NCBI GenBank assembly: GCA_036444495.1
Contig: JAZGBC010000087.1
Coordinates: 1 to 10,029 of the forward strand
Direction: 5' to 3'
Source: JAZGBC01 sp036444495
Lineage (GTDB): Bacteria > Pseudomonadota > Alphaproteobacteria > Kiloniellales > J153
Length of the DNA stretch: 10,029 nt
Of this stretch, positions 1-5,411 are shown piece after piece. The position numbers and the translations under genes are program-made. The notes under the pieces were generated by a model that did not search any database, had not been told where the DNA came from, and was given only the letters and a program-made list of their open reading frames with translations. The first letter of the stretch is position 1. Each line of letters begins with the position of its first letter.

Positions 1-85
1 CACCCTCGTAAACCATTCCCGAGACGCAAATCCCACCTGGCTCCGCCATTCCTTCAAGCCGAGCCGCCACATTGACCCCGTCCCC
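1..85 (-). pseudogene. C-terminal fragment of a class III adenylate/guanylate cyclase domain (partial)
   Basis: From codon 387 of the integrase frame (positions 85-83) to the window edge, the translation reads GDGVNVAARLEGMAEPGG and on to GICVSGMVYEG. This is the segment of rhizobial-type class III cyclases that holds the transition-state Asn and Arg (N391 and R395 here). In intact cyclases the residue pair before GDGVN is usually IY; here it is VQ, so the break lies at about 83-91. The metal-binding aspartates sit upstream in the domain and are missing, so this piece cannot be an active cyclase. It continues off the left edge. The missing 5' half of the cyclase is not found elsewhere in the window. 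It is best read as the 3' part of a host cyclase gene disrupted by the element, although capture of a cyclase fragment by the integrase gene is possible. Confidence 0.8.
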
Positions 86-1243
86 TTGCACGTGCGCCGC
101 CCAGGCCTCGAGCGCCTGGCGCTTCTCTTCCGCGAACTCATACAGGTTGTAGGTCGCCCCGAGTCGCCCGCCGACCGAATGCCCAATGACCCGTTCTGCA
201 ATGTCCTCGCGGATACCGAGCCGGGACAGGCCGGTCCGGAACGTTCGGCGTAGGTCGTGCCACGTCCAGCCCGTCACCTTGGCCGCCTTGTCGAGGGTGC
301 CCTTGGGCCTTTGGACGTTGCTATAGGGTTTCTCGCCGCCGTTGAGGGACAGCACATAGCCACCCTTATCCTTGAAGGGCAGGCCCTCGAGGATATCGAC
401 CATCGCGTCCGGAAGCGGGACAAGGTGCGGGCGCCGGCTCTTGTAGCGGTCGGCCGAGATCGTCCAGCTTCGGTTATCCAGGTCAATCTCGTCCCAGTGC
501 ATGAGCCGAACATCGTCTCGCCGCTGGCCGCTTAGGATCAGCAGCCGGGCGAATTCCCGGGCCGGGTATTTGAGCCCGTCCGAGGCATCCCAGACGGCCC
601 AGAGCTCGGTGTCCGACAGAATTCTGTCGACCGGGGCCTCGCGGGTCGGGCGCTTGATGCCGGCCGCCACGTTGGCCTCGACCAGATCTTCGGCCACCGC
701 CCAGTTGAGGACGGCCCGCAGGCGCGCCAGGGCGCGGTTGGCGGCCACGGGGTAGGCCTCGCCAACCTCCCGGGCCATCTCGCGCACATGCGCCCGCGTC
801 AGGGCCGCCGTGGCCAGGCTGCCGAGCCGGGGCCGGATATGGTTTTCGATCTCCCCTTTGGCGTTCTCCCAGCGCCGGACGTTCCGCTTGAGGTGACGCT
901 CGACGTAAAGATCGCAGAGACCCCCCACGGTAGTCGGCAGGGCAATCGCCTGGCCAGTCCCCTTGGCGGCCCGCTTCTCGGCGGCCGGGTCTCGCCCCTT
1001 CGCCACCGCCTCGAACTGGTCGCGGGCCAACTCCCTTGCCTTCGCCAGCTCGATCGCGGGGAAGCGCCCGAGGGTCACCTTGGCCGTCTTGCCGTTGGCG
1101 CGGAACCGGACCGCCCAGGACTTCGCGCCGCTCGGCTGGACTATGAAATAGAGGCCCGGTAGGAGCCCGTCGGGAATCTCCAGGCGCCGGTCCGGGTTGG
1201 GGGGCATCTTCTCGACGGCTTTCGCGGTAAGGGTTTTTGCCAT
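2..1243 (-). CDS. P4-type tyrosine integrase, in-frame fused to a cyclase fragment (3' end outside window)
   Basis: Site-specific recombinase that would integrate and excise a mobile element. The frame is open for 414 codons from the ATG at 1243 to the window edge. Residues about 1-95 match the DUF4102 arm-binding domain of P4-like integrases, about 105-190 the core-binding SAM-like domain, and about 205-385 the catalytic domain. Visible active-site residues are R241 (SGQRRDD), K268 (RYKSRRPH), H329 and R332 (HDLRR), H355 (IGHS) and Y365 (GATYN). The set is complete. The start is supported by GGAGG about 9 nt upstream. The usual integrase tail (EEKRQALEAWAAHV, ending at 385) is followed not by a stop but by GDGVNVAARLE, the core motif of class III nucleotide cyclases, in the same frame. 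What I see is the uninterrupted frame; that the junction is an attachment site is inference. Recombinase identity is near certain; whether the fused tail is translated and tolerated is unknown. Confidence 0.93.
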   Translation of the reverse strand, partial: MAKTLTAKAVEKMPPNPDRRLEIPDGLLPGLYFIVQPSGAKSWAVRFRANGKTAKVTLGRFPAIELAKARELARDQFEAVAKGRDPAAEKRAAKGTGQAIALPTTVGGLCDLYVERHLKRNVRRWENAKGEIENHIRPRLGSLATAALTRAHVREMAREVGEAYPVAANRALARLRAVLNWAVAEDLVEANVAAGIKRPTREAPVDRILSDTELWAVWDASDGLKYPAREFARLLILSGQRRDDVRLMHWDEIDLDNRSWTISADRYKSRRPHLVPLPDAMVDILEGLPFKDKGGYVLSLNGGEKPYSNVQRPKGTLDKAAKVTGWTWHDLRRTFRTGLSRLGIREDIAERVIGHSVGGRLGATYNLYEFAEEKRQALEAWAAHVQGDGVNVAARLEGMAEPGGICVSGMVYEG

Positions 1244-1257
1244 GACGTGAAGCCTCC
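1244..1257. repeat. 14-bp direct repeat GACGTGAAGCCTCC, copy 1 (integrase RBS)
   Basis: An exact copy lies at 1414-1427. On the minus strand the repeat reads GGAGGCTTCACGTC. In this copy it is followed at once by the integrase ATG, so it supplies the Shine-Dalgarno sequence. Confidence 0.6.
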
Positions 1258-1313
1258 GGGTAACACTGGGGTAACGGGGTCGTCCGTGCTTGGGCGTTAT
1301 ACCCTGTTACCCC
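1258..1313. repeat. Cluster of GGGTAAC / GTTACCCC motifs
   Basis: GGGTAAC at 1258-1264 and GGGGTAAC at 1268-1275 are direct copies, and GTTACCCC at 1306-1313 is their inverse. They sit directly upstream of the integrase ribosome binding site. Spaced short repeats next to an integrase are often arm-type integrase or excisionase binding sites; that role is inference here. A similar cluster occurs at 3094-3171. Confidence 0.45.
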
Positions 1314-1314
1314 A

Positions 1315-1341
1315 CGTATACCTTCCGAGACCAGATTGCAA
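1315..1341 (-). promoter_or_regulatory. Possible integrase promoter
   Basis: On the minus strand TTGCAA (1341-1336) precedes TATACG (1320-1315) with a 15-bp spacer. Each box matches four of six bases of the sigma-70 consensus. The spacer is shorter than the usual 17 bp. The site lies about 70 bp upstream of the integrase ATG. This is a weak, position-supported guess. Confidence 0.25.
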
Positions 1342-1402
1342 GGGTTCTGCGGCTTTCACGGAGCTGGCTTTACGTCGTGTACCCCCGTGTTATACCTTCA
1401 GC

Positions 1403-1419
1403 CACGTCTCCCAGACGTG
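1403..1419. repeat. Perfect inverted repeat CACGTCT-CCC-AGACGTG
   Basis: Two 7-bp arms flank a 3-nt centre with no mismatch. It could be an operator for a dimeric regulator or an RNA hairpin. It lies 19 bp before the plus-strand terminator, so on that strand both could be parts of one small transcript. Confidence 0.5.
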
Positions 1420-1427
1420 AAGCCTCC
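1414..1427. repeat. 14-bp direct repeat GACGTGAAGCCTCC, copy 2
   Basis: Identical to 1244-1257, 170 bp away. On the minus strand it is followed by TGG instead of ATG, so it does not start a gene. It may be a duplicated integrase leader or a protein-binding repeat. It overlaps the right arm of the hairpin at 1403-1419. Confidence 0.55.
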
Positions 1428-1438
1428 CTGTTTAACTT

Positions 1439-1469
1439 GCCGGGATCTTTTAGGTCCCGGCTTTTTTTT
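1439..1469 (+). terminator. Strong intrinsic terminator on the plus strand
   Basis: GCCGGGA (1439-1445) pairs with TCCCGGC (1455-1461) across a 9-nt loop and is followed by eight T residues (1462-1469). The T run lies only on the plus-strand side. No plus-strand gene lies upstream: the integrase is on the other strand. It therefore either ends an unrecognised small RNA from about 1260-1440 or blocks antisense transcription into the TerB-MipZ gene. Confidence 0.75.
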
Positions 1470-1608
1470 GGGCGCGAGGCCGCGGCCGGCCACCGCCAGC
1501 GACCGCCAGGCGCAGCACGATCTCGTCGGGCCGTGGCGCATCGGCGATCGAAAGCGCTAGACATAAGCCCTCCGGCGATTGTCCCAATGTTAGGAACCTT
1601 AGACACGG

Positions 1609-2892
1609 CTAAAGGCGCCTTTCGGCGACCTCCGTTTCCGGAACGCCGATCGCCAGCAAAAGATCGCTAATTTCCTGGCGTGCGTGAGAGAGGCTGACAT
1701 TGTTCCAGCCACGCAGCCGATCATCGGACAGGTCGAGCACGGTCAGCCCCGTGAGGAACAGCTCGTGGTAGATGATACGCTCGCCGAAACCGGATGCCAG
1801 GCGGAAGCCGATCCGCTTGGCCAGCCGATCGAGCAGGCGGCCGATCTCGCGCTTGTTGTGTGCGTTGATGTGGGTCAAGCGATTCCGCATGACTATCCAG
1901 TCGATCGGTTTGCCGCCACTGGATACTCGGCGCTCGCTTTGCTCCCACACCATCTCGCAATAGGCGCTCGGCGCCCGGACCTCGCGCTTGTTGGGGTCGA
2001 TATGCGCCAAAATATCGATATCGAGTAAGGTGTCGTTGATCGGCGTGATGAGCATGTCGGCATGGCTGTGGCCGAGGCGGGAGAGGTGCGAGTCACTCCC
2101 GGGCGTGTCGATAACCACGATCTGGCGATCGGCCAATTCCGCGAATGCTTCGTGTAGCCGCGCCGTCTCCTCCCTTGCCGCCACGTCGCGGTCGGCTGCC
2201 TCGGAAGGTTCGATGCGCCGGTGTACCGGCATTGGAATCTCCCGGCCGGCCGTCTTTGCCAGGGCGCCACGGTTCAGTAGATATCGTGACAACGTGCCCT
2301 GGCGCCCGTCGAGATCGACACTGCCAACCCTGTATCCAAACCTGAGTAGTGCGACCGCCAGGTGCATGGCCGTGGTCGATTTGCCCGTGCCACCTTTCTC
2401 GTTCCCTATGGTGATGAAGAAAGGCCGGGGGCCCTTGCCATCCCGGCTGATAATTGTCCCGTCGAAGACAGCGGGCGCGGGAGCGTTCAAGACGGCGGAT
2501 ATTTCCTCGATCAAAGCCGATTCCCTTGCGGAGGACCCGCCATCGGCGCGGCCGACGGCGCGGCAAATCCGAAGCAAGAGCTGCGCGCTTTCCGCATCTC
2601 CCGAGACAGCGGACACTGCCCTGAAGGCAGTGGCCCGCCCTTTCCCAGGCTGATTGCAAATCCCGCTGGTAAACCTGTTGAAAAGATTGTTTGCCGCGCG
2701 AGTGTCGATGGCCTCGCACCTGTCAAGACTATCCAGAATCTCGGAGACTGCCCTGCGACTGGCGAGCGAGGGGCTGCCCCGCGCGCAGGCAACCAAGGCC
2801 GCCGCCGCCATCGCGGCGCTCAAACAGGACCCCTTGCAAGCCCATTCCGCTTGCCTGAAAAGGTTTTCCCCTCGCCTGTCGAATAAGCTCAC
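1609..2892 (-). CDS. TerB-like domain fused to MipZ/ParA-type ATPase
   Basis: Predicted cytosolic two-domain protein of 427 aa. Residues about 10-137 resemble TerB/DjlA-N helical domains: two related halves, with phrases such as AMAAAALVACA, FRAVSAVSGDAESAQLLLRICRAVG and RADG. Residues about 150-427 match MipZ, the ParA-family ATPase that positions the division plane in Caulobacter. It has the deviant Walker A KGGTGKST with signature K166 and catalytic K171, VDLDGRQ at 192-198, a Walker B-type VVIDTPGSDS (D262) and the MipZ-specific stretches TPINDTLLDIDIL and IDWIVMRNRL. MipZ alone is about 270-290 aa, so the ATPase half is full length. The start chosen is GTG at 2892, preceded by GGGGA. An ATG at 2976 would add 28 residues encoded partly by a hexamer repeat and has no good ribosome binding site. 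A second MipZ-like ATPase beside an integrase may serve an element rather than cell division, but its role is unknown. Confidence 0.88.
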   Translation of the reverse strand: MSLFDRRGENLFRQAEWACKGSCLSAAMAAAALVACARGSPSLASRRAVSEILDSLDRCEAIDTRAANNLFNRFTSGICNQPGKGRATAFRAVSAVSGDAESAQLLLRICRAVGRADGGSSARESALIEEISAVLNAPAPAVFDGTIISRDGKGPRPFFITIGNEKGGTGKSTTAMHLAVALLRFGYRVGSVDLDGRQGTLSRYLLNRGALAKTAGREIPMPVHRRIEPSEAADRDVAAREETARLHEAFAELADRQIVVIDTPGSDSHLSRLGHSHADMLITPINDTLLDIDILAHIDPNKREVRAPSAYCEMVWEQSERRVSSGGKPIDWIVMRNRLTHINAHNKREIGRLLDRLAKRIGFRLASGFGERIIYHELFLTGLTVLDLSDDRLRGWNNVSLSHARQEISDLLLAIGVPETEVAERRL

Positions 2893-2928
2893 TCGGCTTC
2901 CCCGAATGTTCCGGGATAAGCCCTGCCC

Positions 2929-2946
2929 GGAAACGGAAACGGAAAC
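2929..2946. repeat. Tandem hexamer (GGAAAC)x3
   Basis: Three exact copies in the leader of the TerB-MipZ gene. If translation began at 2976 they would encode alternating Val-Ser. A short tandem like this is more natural as untranslated leader, which favours the GTG start at 2892. Confidence 0.6.
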
Positions 2947-3093
2947 GTTCGATGAGTTAAGCCAATTCAAGTTCATTCAGGGCGCACGCATCTTATCCGA
3001 GTCGCGGGATGTATGCTATGCTTCGCTTGAAAGCCCAACTCGGCTAGGCGCAAAGTCCTTGCCGTGCTCGAACGCGAAGCTGACGGGGCGTTC

Positions 3094-3171
3094 GGGTAAA
3101 CCCTGGTAACCTGGATTCTCGCATACACGCCGCCCCGGTTACCCGCCCTTAACTTCAGTAACAATAGTTAC
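3094..3171. repeat. Second cluster of GTAAC / GTTAC motifs
   Basis: Contains GGGTAAACCC (3094-3103), GGTAACC (3105-3111) with its inverse GGTTACC (3137-3143), and GTAAC-AATA-GTTAC (3158-3171). The same motif family occurs upstream of the integrase at 1258-1313, so the TerB-MipZ gene is bracketed by them. They could be arm-type recombination sites, operators or partition sites; the sequence alone does not decide. Confidence 0.45.
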
Positions 3172-3190
3172 GGGACCACTACACTTGATT

Positions 3191-3211
3191 CGAGCGGCGT
3201 AATCCCGCTCG
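3191..3211 (-). terminator. Hairpin just after the amidinotransferase-family gene
   Basis: CGAGCGG (3191-3197) and CCGCTCG (3205-3211) form a 7-bp stem with a 7-nt loop, 8 bp beyond the stop codon at 3219. There is no T run after it on the minus strand, so it would be a weak terminator or an mRNA 3'-end stabiliser. Confidence 0.35.
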
Positions 3212-3218
3212 CCCACCC

Positions 3219-4148
3219 TCACCCAGGATCGCGGCGGAGCGGCTGTGCCATGCAGTGCACACCGCCGCCGGCCCAGGCGAACATGGTCATGTCCGGGTCG
3301 TAGACTTTAAAGCCGAGCGCGCGCAGCCGGGCGTTGAGATCGCCGGCCGCGGCCGTGGACAGGATCCGGTCCTCGCCCAGCGCCACCACGTTGCAGCCCA
3401 AGGCCATGGTCTCGGCGAAGCTCACGGGCACGATCTCGATGCCCTTGGCGCGCAGCCAGTCGAAGATCTCGGGCTCGGTGGTGTCGAGGCAGACCGCCGC
3501 CGCCTTCTCGGCCAGCATGCAGACCATGAGATCGATGTGCACGTAGAACTGATCGATGGCGGCGTACTTGACCTCCCAGCCTTCCTTCTCGAACCAGCCG
3601 CCGACCTGCCGGGCGGCGACCTCCTCGCAGCGGAAGCCGGTATAGCCGATGAGCACGCAGCCCGGCGCGATGATATTGAAATCGCCGCCCTCGAAGTTGC
3701 CGGAACTCACCATGTCGTAGACCGGGATGCCCTTGGAGAGGTAGAAGCGCAGCACCTCGGCGTACTCGCCGCGCCGGCGCGGGTTGGCCAATTGGCAGAC
3801 CACCGCGCCGTATGGCGTCATGAAGTTCGAATCCCGGGCGTAGACCTGATAGGGGGTGAGCTCGTTCACCTCCAGGGAATGGACCGCGACCCCGGCGTCC
3901 TCGTAGGCCTCGACCATCTCGCGGTACTGGCGCACGGCGAGCTGCTTGTCGAAGCGGCGCCCCTTGCGCAGCGTGTCGCGCACCAGCGAGCTGTAGACCG
4001 CGTTGTCCTCCATCCAGTGGAAGGACTCGACCGGCCCGAGCAGCACGTCGCGCAGGGTGCCGTATTCCGAATCCACGCCCCAGTCTTTGGGCCTCGGGGT
4101 TCCGCCCCCGGGCACGCGGGCCCGCAGATGTCCGTTGTCTTGAGTCAT
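3219..4148 (-). CDS. Dimethylarginine dimethylaminohydrolase / arginine deiminase family protein
   Basis: Predicted cytosolic hydrolase of the guanidino-group-modifying superfamily, which cleaves arginine-type substrates through a covalent Cys intermediate. The 309-aa protein keeps the family landmarks: RDSNF at 105-109, EGGD at 153-156, the catalytic His in YVHIDL (H204 with D206) and the C-terminal nucleophile Cys in GGGVHCM (C299). The length fits DDAH-type enzymes rather than the longer arginine deiminases (about 400 aa). The start ATG has GGGAGG about 6 nt upstream. It follows msrP by 78 bp on the same strand, so co-transcription is possible, although a GC hairpin lies between them. The exact substrate (methylarginine, arginine, agmatine or a scyllo-inosamine-type acceptor) cannot be told from the sequence. 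Confidence 0.85.
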   Translation of the reverse strand: MTQDNGHLRARVPGGGTPRPKDWGVDSEYGTLRDVLLGPVESFHWMEDNAVYSSLVRDTLRKGRRFDKQLAVRQYREMVEAYEDAGVAVHSLEVNELTPYQVYARDSNFMTPYGAVVCQLANPRRRGEYAEVLRFYLSKGIPVYDMVSSGNFEGGDFNIIAPGCVLIGYTGFRCEEVAARQVGGWFEKEGWEVKYAAIDQFYVHIDLMVCMLAEKAAAVCLDTTEPEIFDWLRAKGIEIVPVSFAETMALGCNVVALGEDRILSTAAAGDLNARLRALGFKVYDPDMTMFAWAGGGVHCMAQPLRRDPG

Positions 4149-4210
4149 GTGCCGCCTCCCGCCGCTTGCCGGGATAATCCTAGCAAGCCGGAGCGCGCAG
4201 GGGAAACCTT

Positions 4211-4225
4211 GCCCCCGCGGGGGGC
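4211..4225 (-). terminator. GC-rich hairpin directly after msrP
   Basis: GCCCCC (4211-4216) pairs perfectly with GGGGGC (4220-4225) around a 3-nt loop, right behind the msrP stop codon. No T run follows on the minus strand. It may reduce read-through into the next gene or protect the msrP mRNA end. Confidence 0.3.
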
Positions 4226-4226
4226 C

Positions 4227-5258
4227 CTACATAAACAGCTTCTCGTTCTCGATGCCCTGGTAGAGGCCGGCGACGAACTCGCCGTAGCCGTTGAAGATCT
4301 GGGTCTCCACTCGCTCGCTGGAGCCGATCACCCGTTCGCTCGCCTGGCTCCAGCGCGGGTGCGGCACGGCCGGGTTCACGTTGGCCCAGAAGCCGTATTC
4401 GCTGGCCTGGATCTCCTCCCAGAAGGTGAGCGGGCGCTTGTCGGTGAATTCGAAAAGCACGATCCCCTTGATCGACTTGAAGCCGTACTTCCAGGGCACG
4501 GCGAGGCGCAGCGGCGCGCCGTTCTGCTTGGGGATCGGCTTGCCGTAGAGCCCGGTGGCGATGAAGGCCAGCTCGTTTGTCGCCTCGGCGACGGTCAGGC
4601 CCTCCACATAGGGCCAGGGATACCAGGAGGCCTTCTGGCCGCGCGCGGTCTCCGGATCGTGGAAGGTCACCATCTTGAGATACTTGGCCGAGGAGAGCGG
4701 GCGCGCCAGCTCCACCAGCGATTTGAGCGCAAAGCCGCTCCAGGGCACGGCCATGGCCCAGGCCTCGACACAGCGCAGGCGGTAGAGGCGTTCCTCCAGC
4801 GGCATCTTGTCGAGAAGCTCGTCGATGCCGATCTCGAAGGGCTTTTCCACCAGGCCGGCGATCTTGACCGTCCAGGGCCGGATGGGCAGGGCCTGGGCCT
4901 TTTTCCAGATGTTCTTGGAGGAGCCGAATTCGTAGTAGTTGTTGTAGGTCGTGACGTCCTTTTCATCCGTCAGCTCCCGGTCCAGGCGGTAGCGCAGGTT
5001 GCGCTGGACCGGATAGCGGTGGGCCGAGGGATCGGCATCGGAGGCGGCGTCGCCGGCGGCGGCCTGGGCCACCTGGGTCACGCGCTCGCCGGCCGCCTCC
5101 TGCGGCGGCTCGTCGCAGCCGGCCAGAACGCCCGGCGCGGCAAGCAGGATCGGCCCGGCGGCGGCGAGCTTCAACAGGCGGCGGCGGCCGTGAAAGATGT
5201 CCTCCGGCGTGGCGGCCGAGTCCGGCAGCTCCCAGCCACGCCTGATCTTGATCAGCAT
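4227..5258 (-). CDS. msrP: Protein-methionine-sulfoxide reductase catalytic subunit MsrP (YedY family)
   Basis: Periplasmic molybdopterin enzyme that repairs oxidised methionines in envelope proteins. The 343-aa sequence has a long N-region, a twin-arginine motif (GRRRLLK, 24-30) and a hydrophobic stretch to about 47, so it should be exported folded by Tat. The sulfite-oxidase-type fold carries NNYYEFG (106-112), the molybdenum-ligand Cys in RCVEAW (C163) and a cofactor-binding region PLRLAVPWKYGFKSIKGI (249-266). Oddly, the signal ends in LAGC with D49 after C48, a good lipobox, which suggests a membrane-anchored lipoprotein; typical MsrP is soluble after cleavage. A low-complexity linker (50-80) follows, as in lipoproteins. 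The usual partner gene msrQ (haem b membrane subunit) is not next to it. The start is supported by AGAGGGA about 6 nt upstream, part of which lies in an inverted repeat. Confidence 0.93.
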   Translation of the reverse strand: MLIKIRRGWELPDSAATPEDIFHGRRRLLKLAAAGPILLAAPGVLAGCDEPPQEAAGERVTQVAQAAAGDAASDADPSAHRYPVQRNLRYRLDRELTDEKDVTTYNNYYEFGSSKNIWKKAQALPIRPWTVKIAGLVEKPFEIGIDELLDKMPLEERLYRLRCVEAWAMAVPWSGFALKSLVELARPLSSAKYLKMVTFHDPETARGQKASWYPWPYVEGLTVAEATNELAFIATGLYGKPIPKQNGAPLRLAVPWKYGFKSIKGIVLFEFTDKRPLTFWEEIQASEYGFWANVNPAVPHPRWSQASERVIGSSERVETQIFNGYGEFVAGLYQGIENEKLFM

Positions 5259-5259
5259 C

Positions 5260-5297
5260 GCCTATCCCTCTTCACTCAACATACGAAAGGGATAGGC
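5260..5297 (-). promoter_or_regulatory. 10-bp inverted repeat over the msrP ribosome binding site
   Basis: GCCTATCCCT (5260-5269) and AGGGATAGGC (5288-5297) are perfect inverse copies with an 18-nt loop. In the msrP mRNA the downstream arm contains AGGGA of the Shine-Dalgarno region and ends one base before the ATG. Folding would hide the site, so this may be a translational control element such as an RNA thermometer or protein target. The pairing is seen; regulation is inferred. Confidence 0.5.
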
Positions 5298-5369
5298 TCC
5301 GGCGCTCGACAAGCTGCCCCGGGGCCTTCTCCCTCGCCGGGACCTTACTCCCTCACCGGGCCAGATTAT

Positions 5370-5384
5370 TGCGAATAATTATCA
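5370..5384 (-). promoter_or_regulatory. Fur-like operator upstream of msrP
   Basis: TGCGAATAATTATCA matches 12 of the 14 defined bases of the 7-1-7 Fur consensus TGATAATnATTATCA. It is AT-rich within a very GC-rich region and lies 111 bp before the msrP start, in the gap after the hydratase gene. A Fur-family or related iron/manganese regulator could act here. An AT-rich promoter core is the alternative reading. Confidence 0.4.
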
Positions 5385-5411
5385 CGTTTCCGTCATTGAA
5401 ACGGACAGTTT

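Larger units (their letters stand above)
1244..1608. other. Non-coding segment between integrase and TerB-MipZ gene
   Basis: No convincing gene here. The segment holds the integrase leader, GGGTAAC-type repeats (1258-1313), two copies of a 14-bp repeat, a perfect 17-bp hairpin (1403-1419) and a plus-strand terminator (1439-1469). GTTATACC occurs at 1296-1303 and 1389-1396, and TATACCTTC at 1317-1325 and 1391-1399. The short open frames crossing it resemble no known family, and one of them would translate the terminator itself. Confidence 0.6.
2893..3218. other. Non-coding segment between TerB-MipZ gene and amidinotransferase-family gene
   Basis: No supported gene. It contains the leader of the TerB-MipZ gene (with the hexamer repeat), a GTAAC/GTTAC motif cluster (3094-3171) and a hairpin near the end of the neighbouring gene (3191-3211). 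GCTTCGC (3020-3026) and GCGAAGC (3074-3080) form a 7-bp inverted repeat. The base composition is less GC-rich than in the genes to the right. The right boundary of the mobile segment probably lies in this stretch, but I cannot place it. Confidence 0.5.

Noticed and set aside
1258..1430. CRISPR array or iteron origin
   Set aside because: The repeats are short, unevenly spaced and mixed in orientation. There are no uniform spacers, no cas genes and no replication initiator gene.
1370..1606. A 78-codon minus-strand frame starting with GTG just after the TerB-MipZ stop
   Set aside because: It would translate through the terminator hairpin and its T run and has no recognisable motif or good ribosome binding site.
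1290..1670. A 126-codon plus-strand frame across the non-coding segment
   Set aside because: It crosses the strong plus-strand terminator, runs into the opposite end of the TerB-MipZ gene, and resembles no known protein.
2893..2976. ATG at 2976 as the start of the TerB-MipZ gene
   Set aside because: There is no clear Shine-Dalgarno sequence, and the added residues come from a hexamer repeat. GTG at 2892 has GGGGA upstream and begins at the usual start of TerB-like proteins. It is not excluded.
1244..3218. tRNA gene as the integration target of the P4-type integrase
   Set aside because: P4-type integrases often use tRNA 3' ends, so I looked in both non-coding stretches for a T-loop motif and acceptor stem and found none.
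3255..5378. A 707-codon plus-strand open frame spanning the amidinotransferase-family and msrP genes
   Set aside because: It lies antisense to two genes with clear family motifs. Its product is low-complexity His/Gly/Ala/Leu/Asp-rich sequence of the kind produced opposite GC-rich genes, with no recognisable domain.
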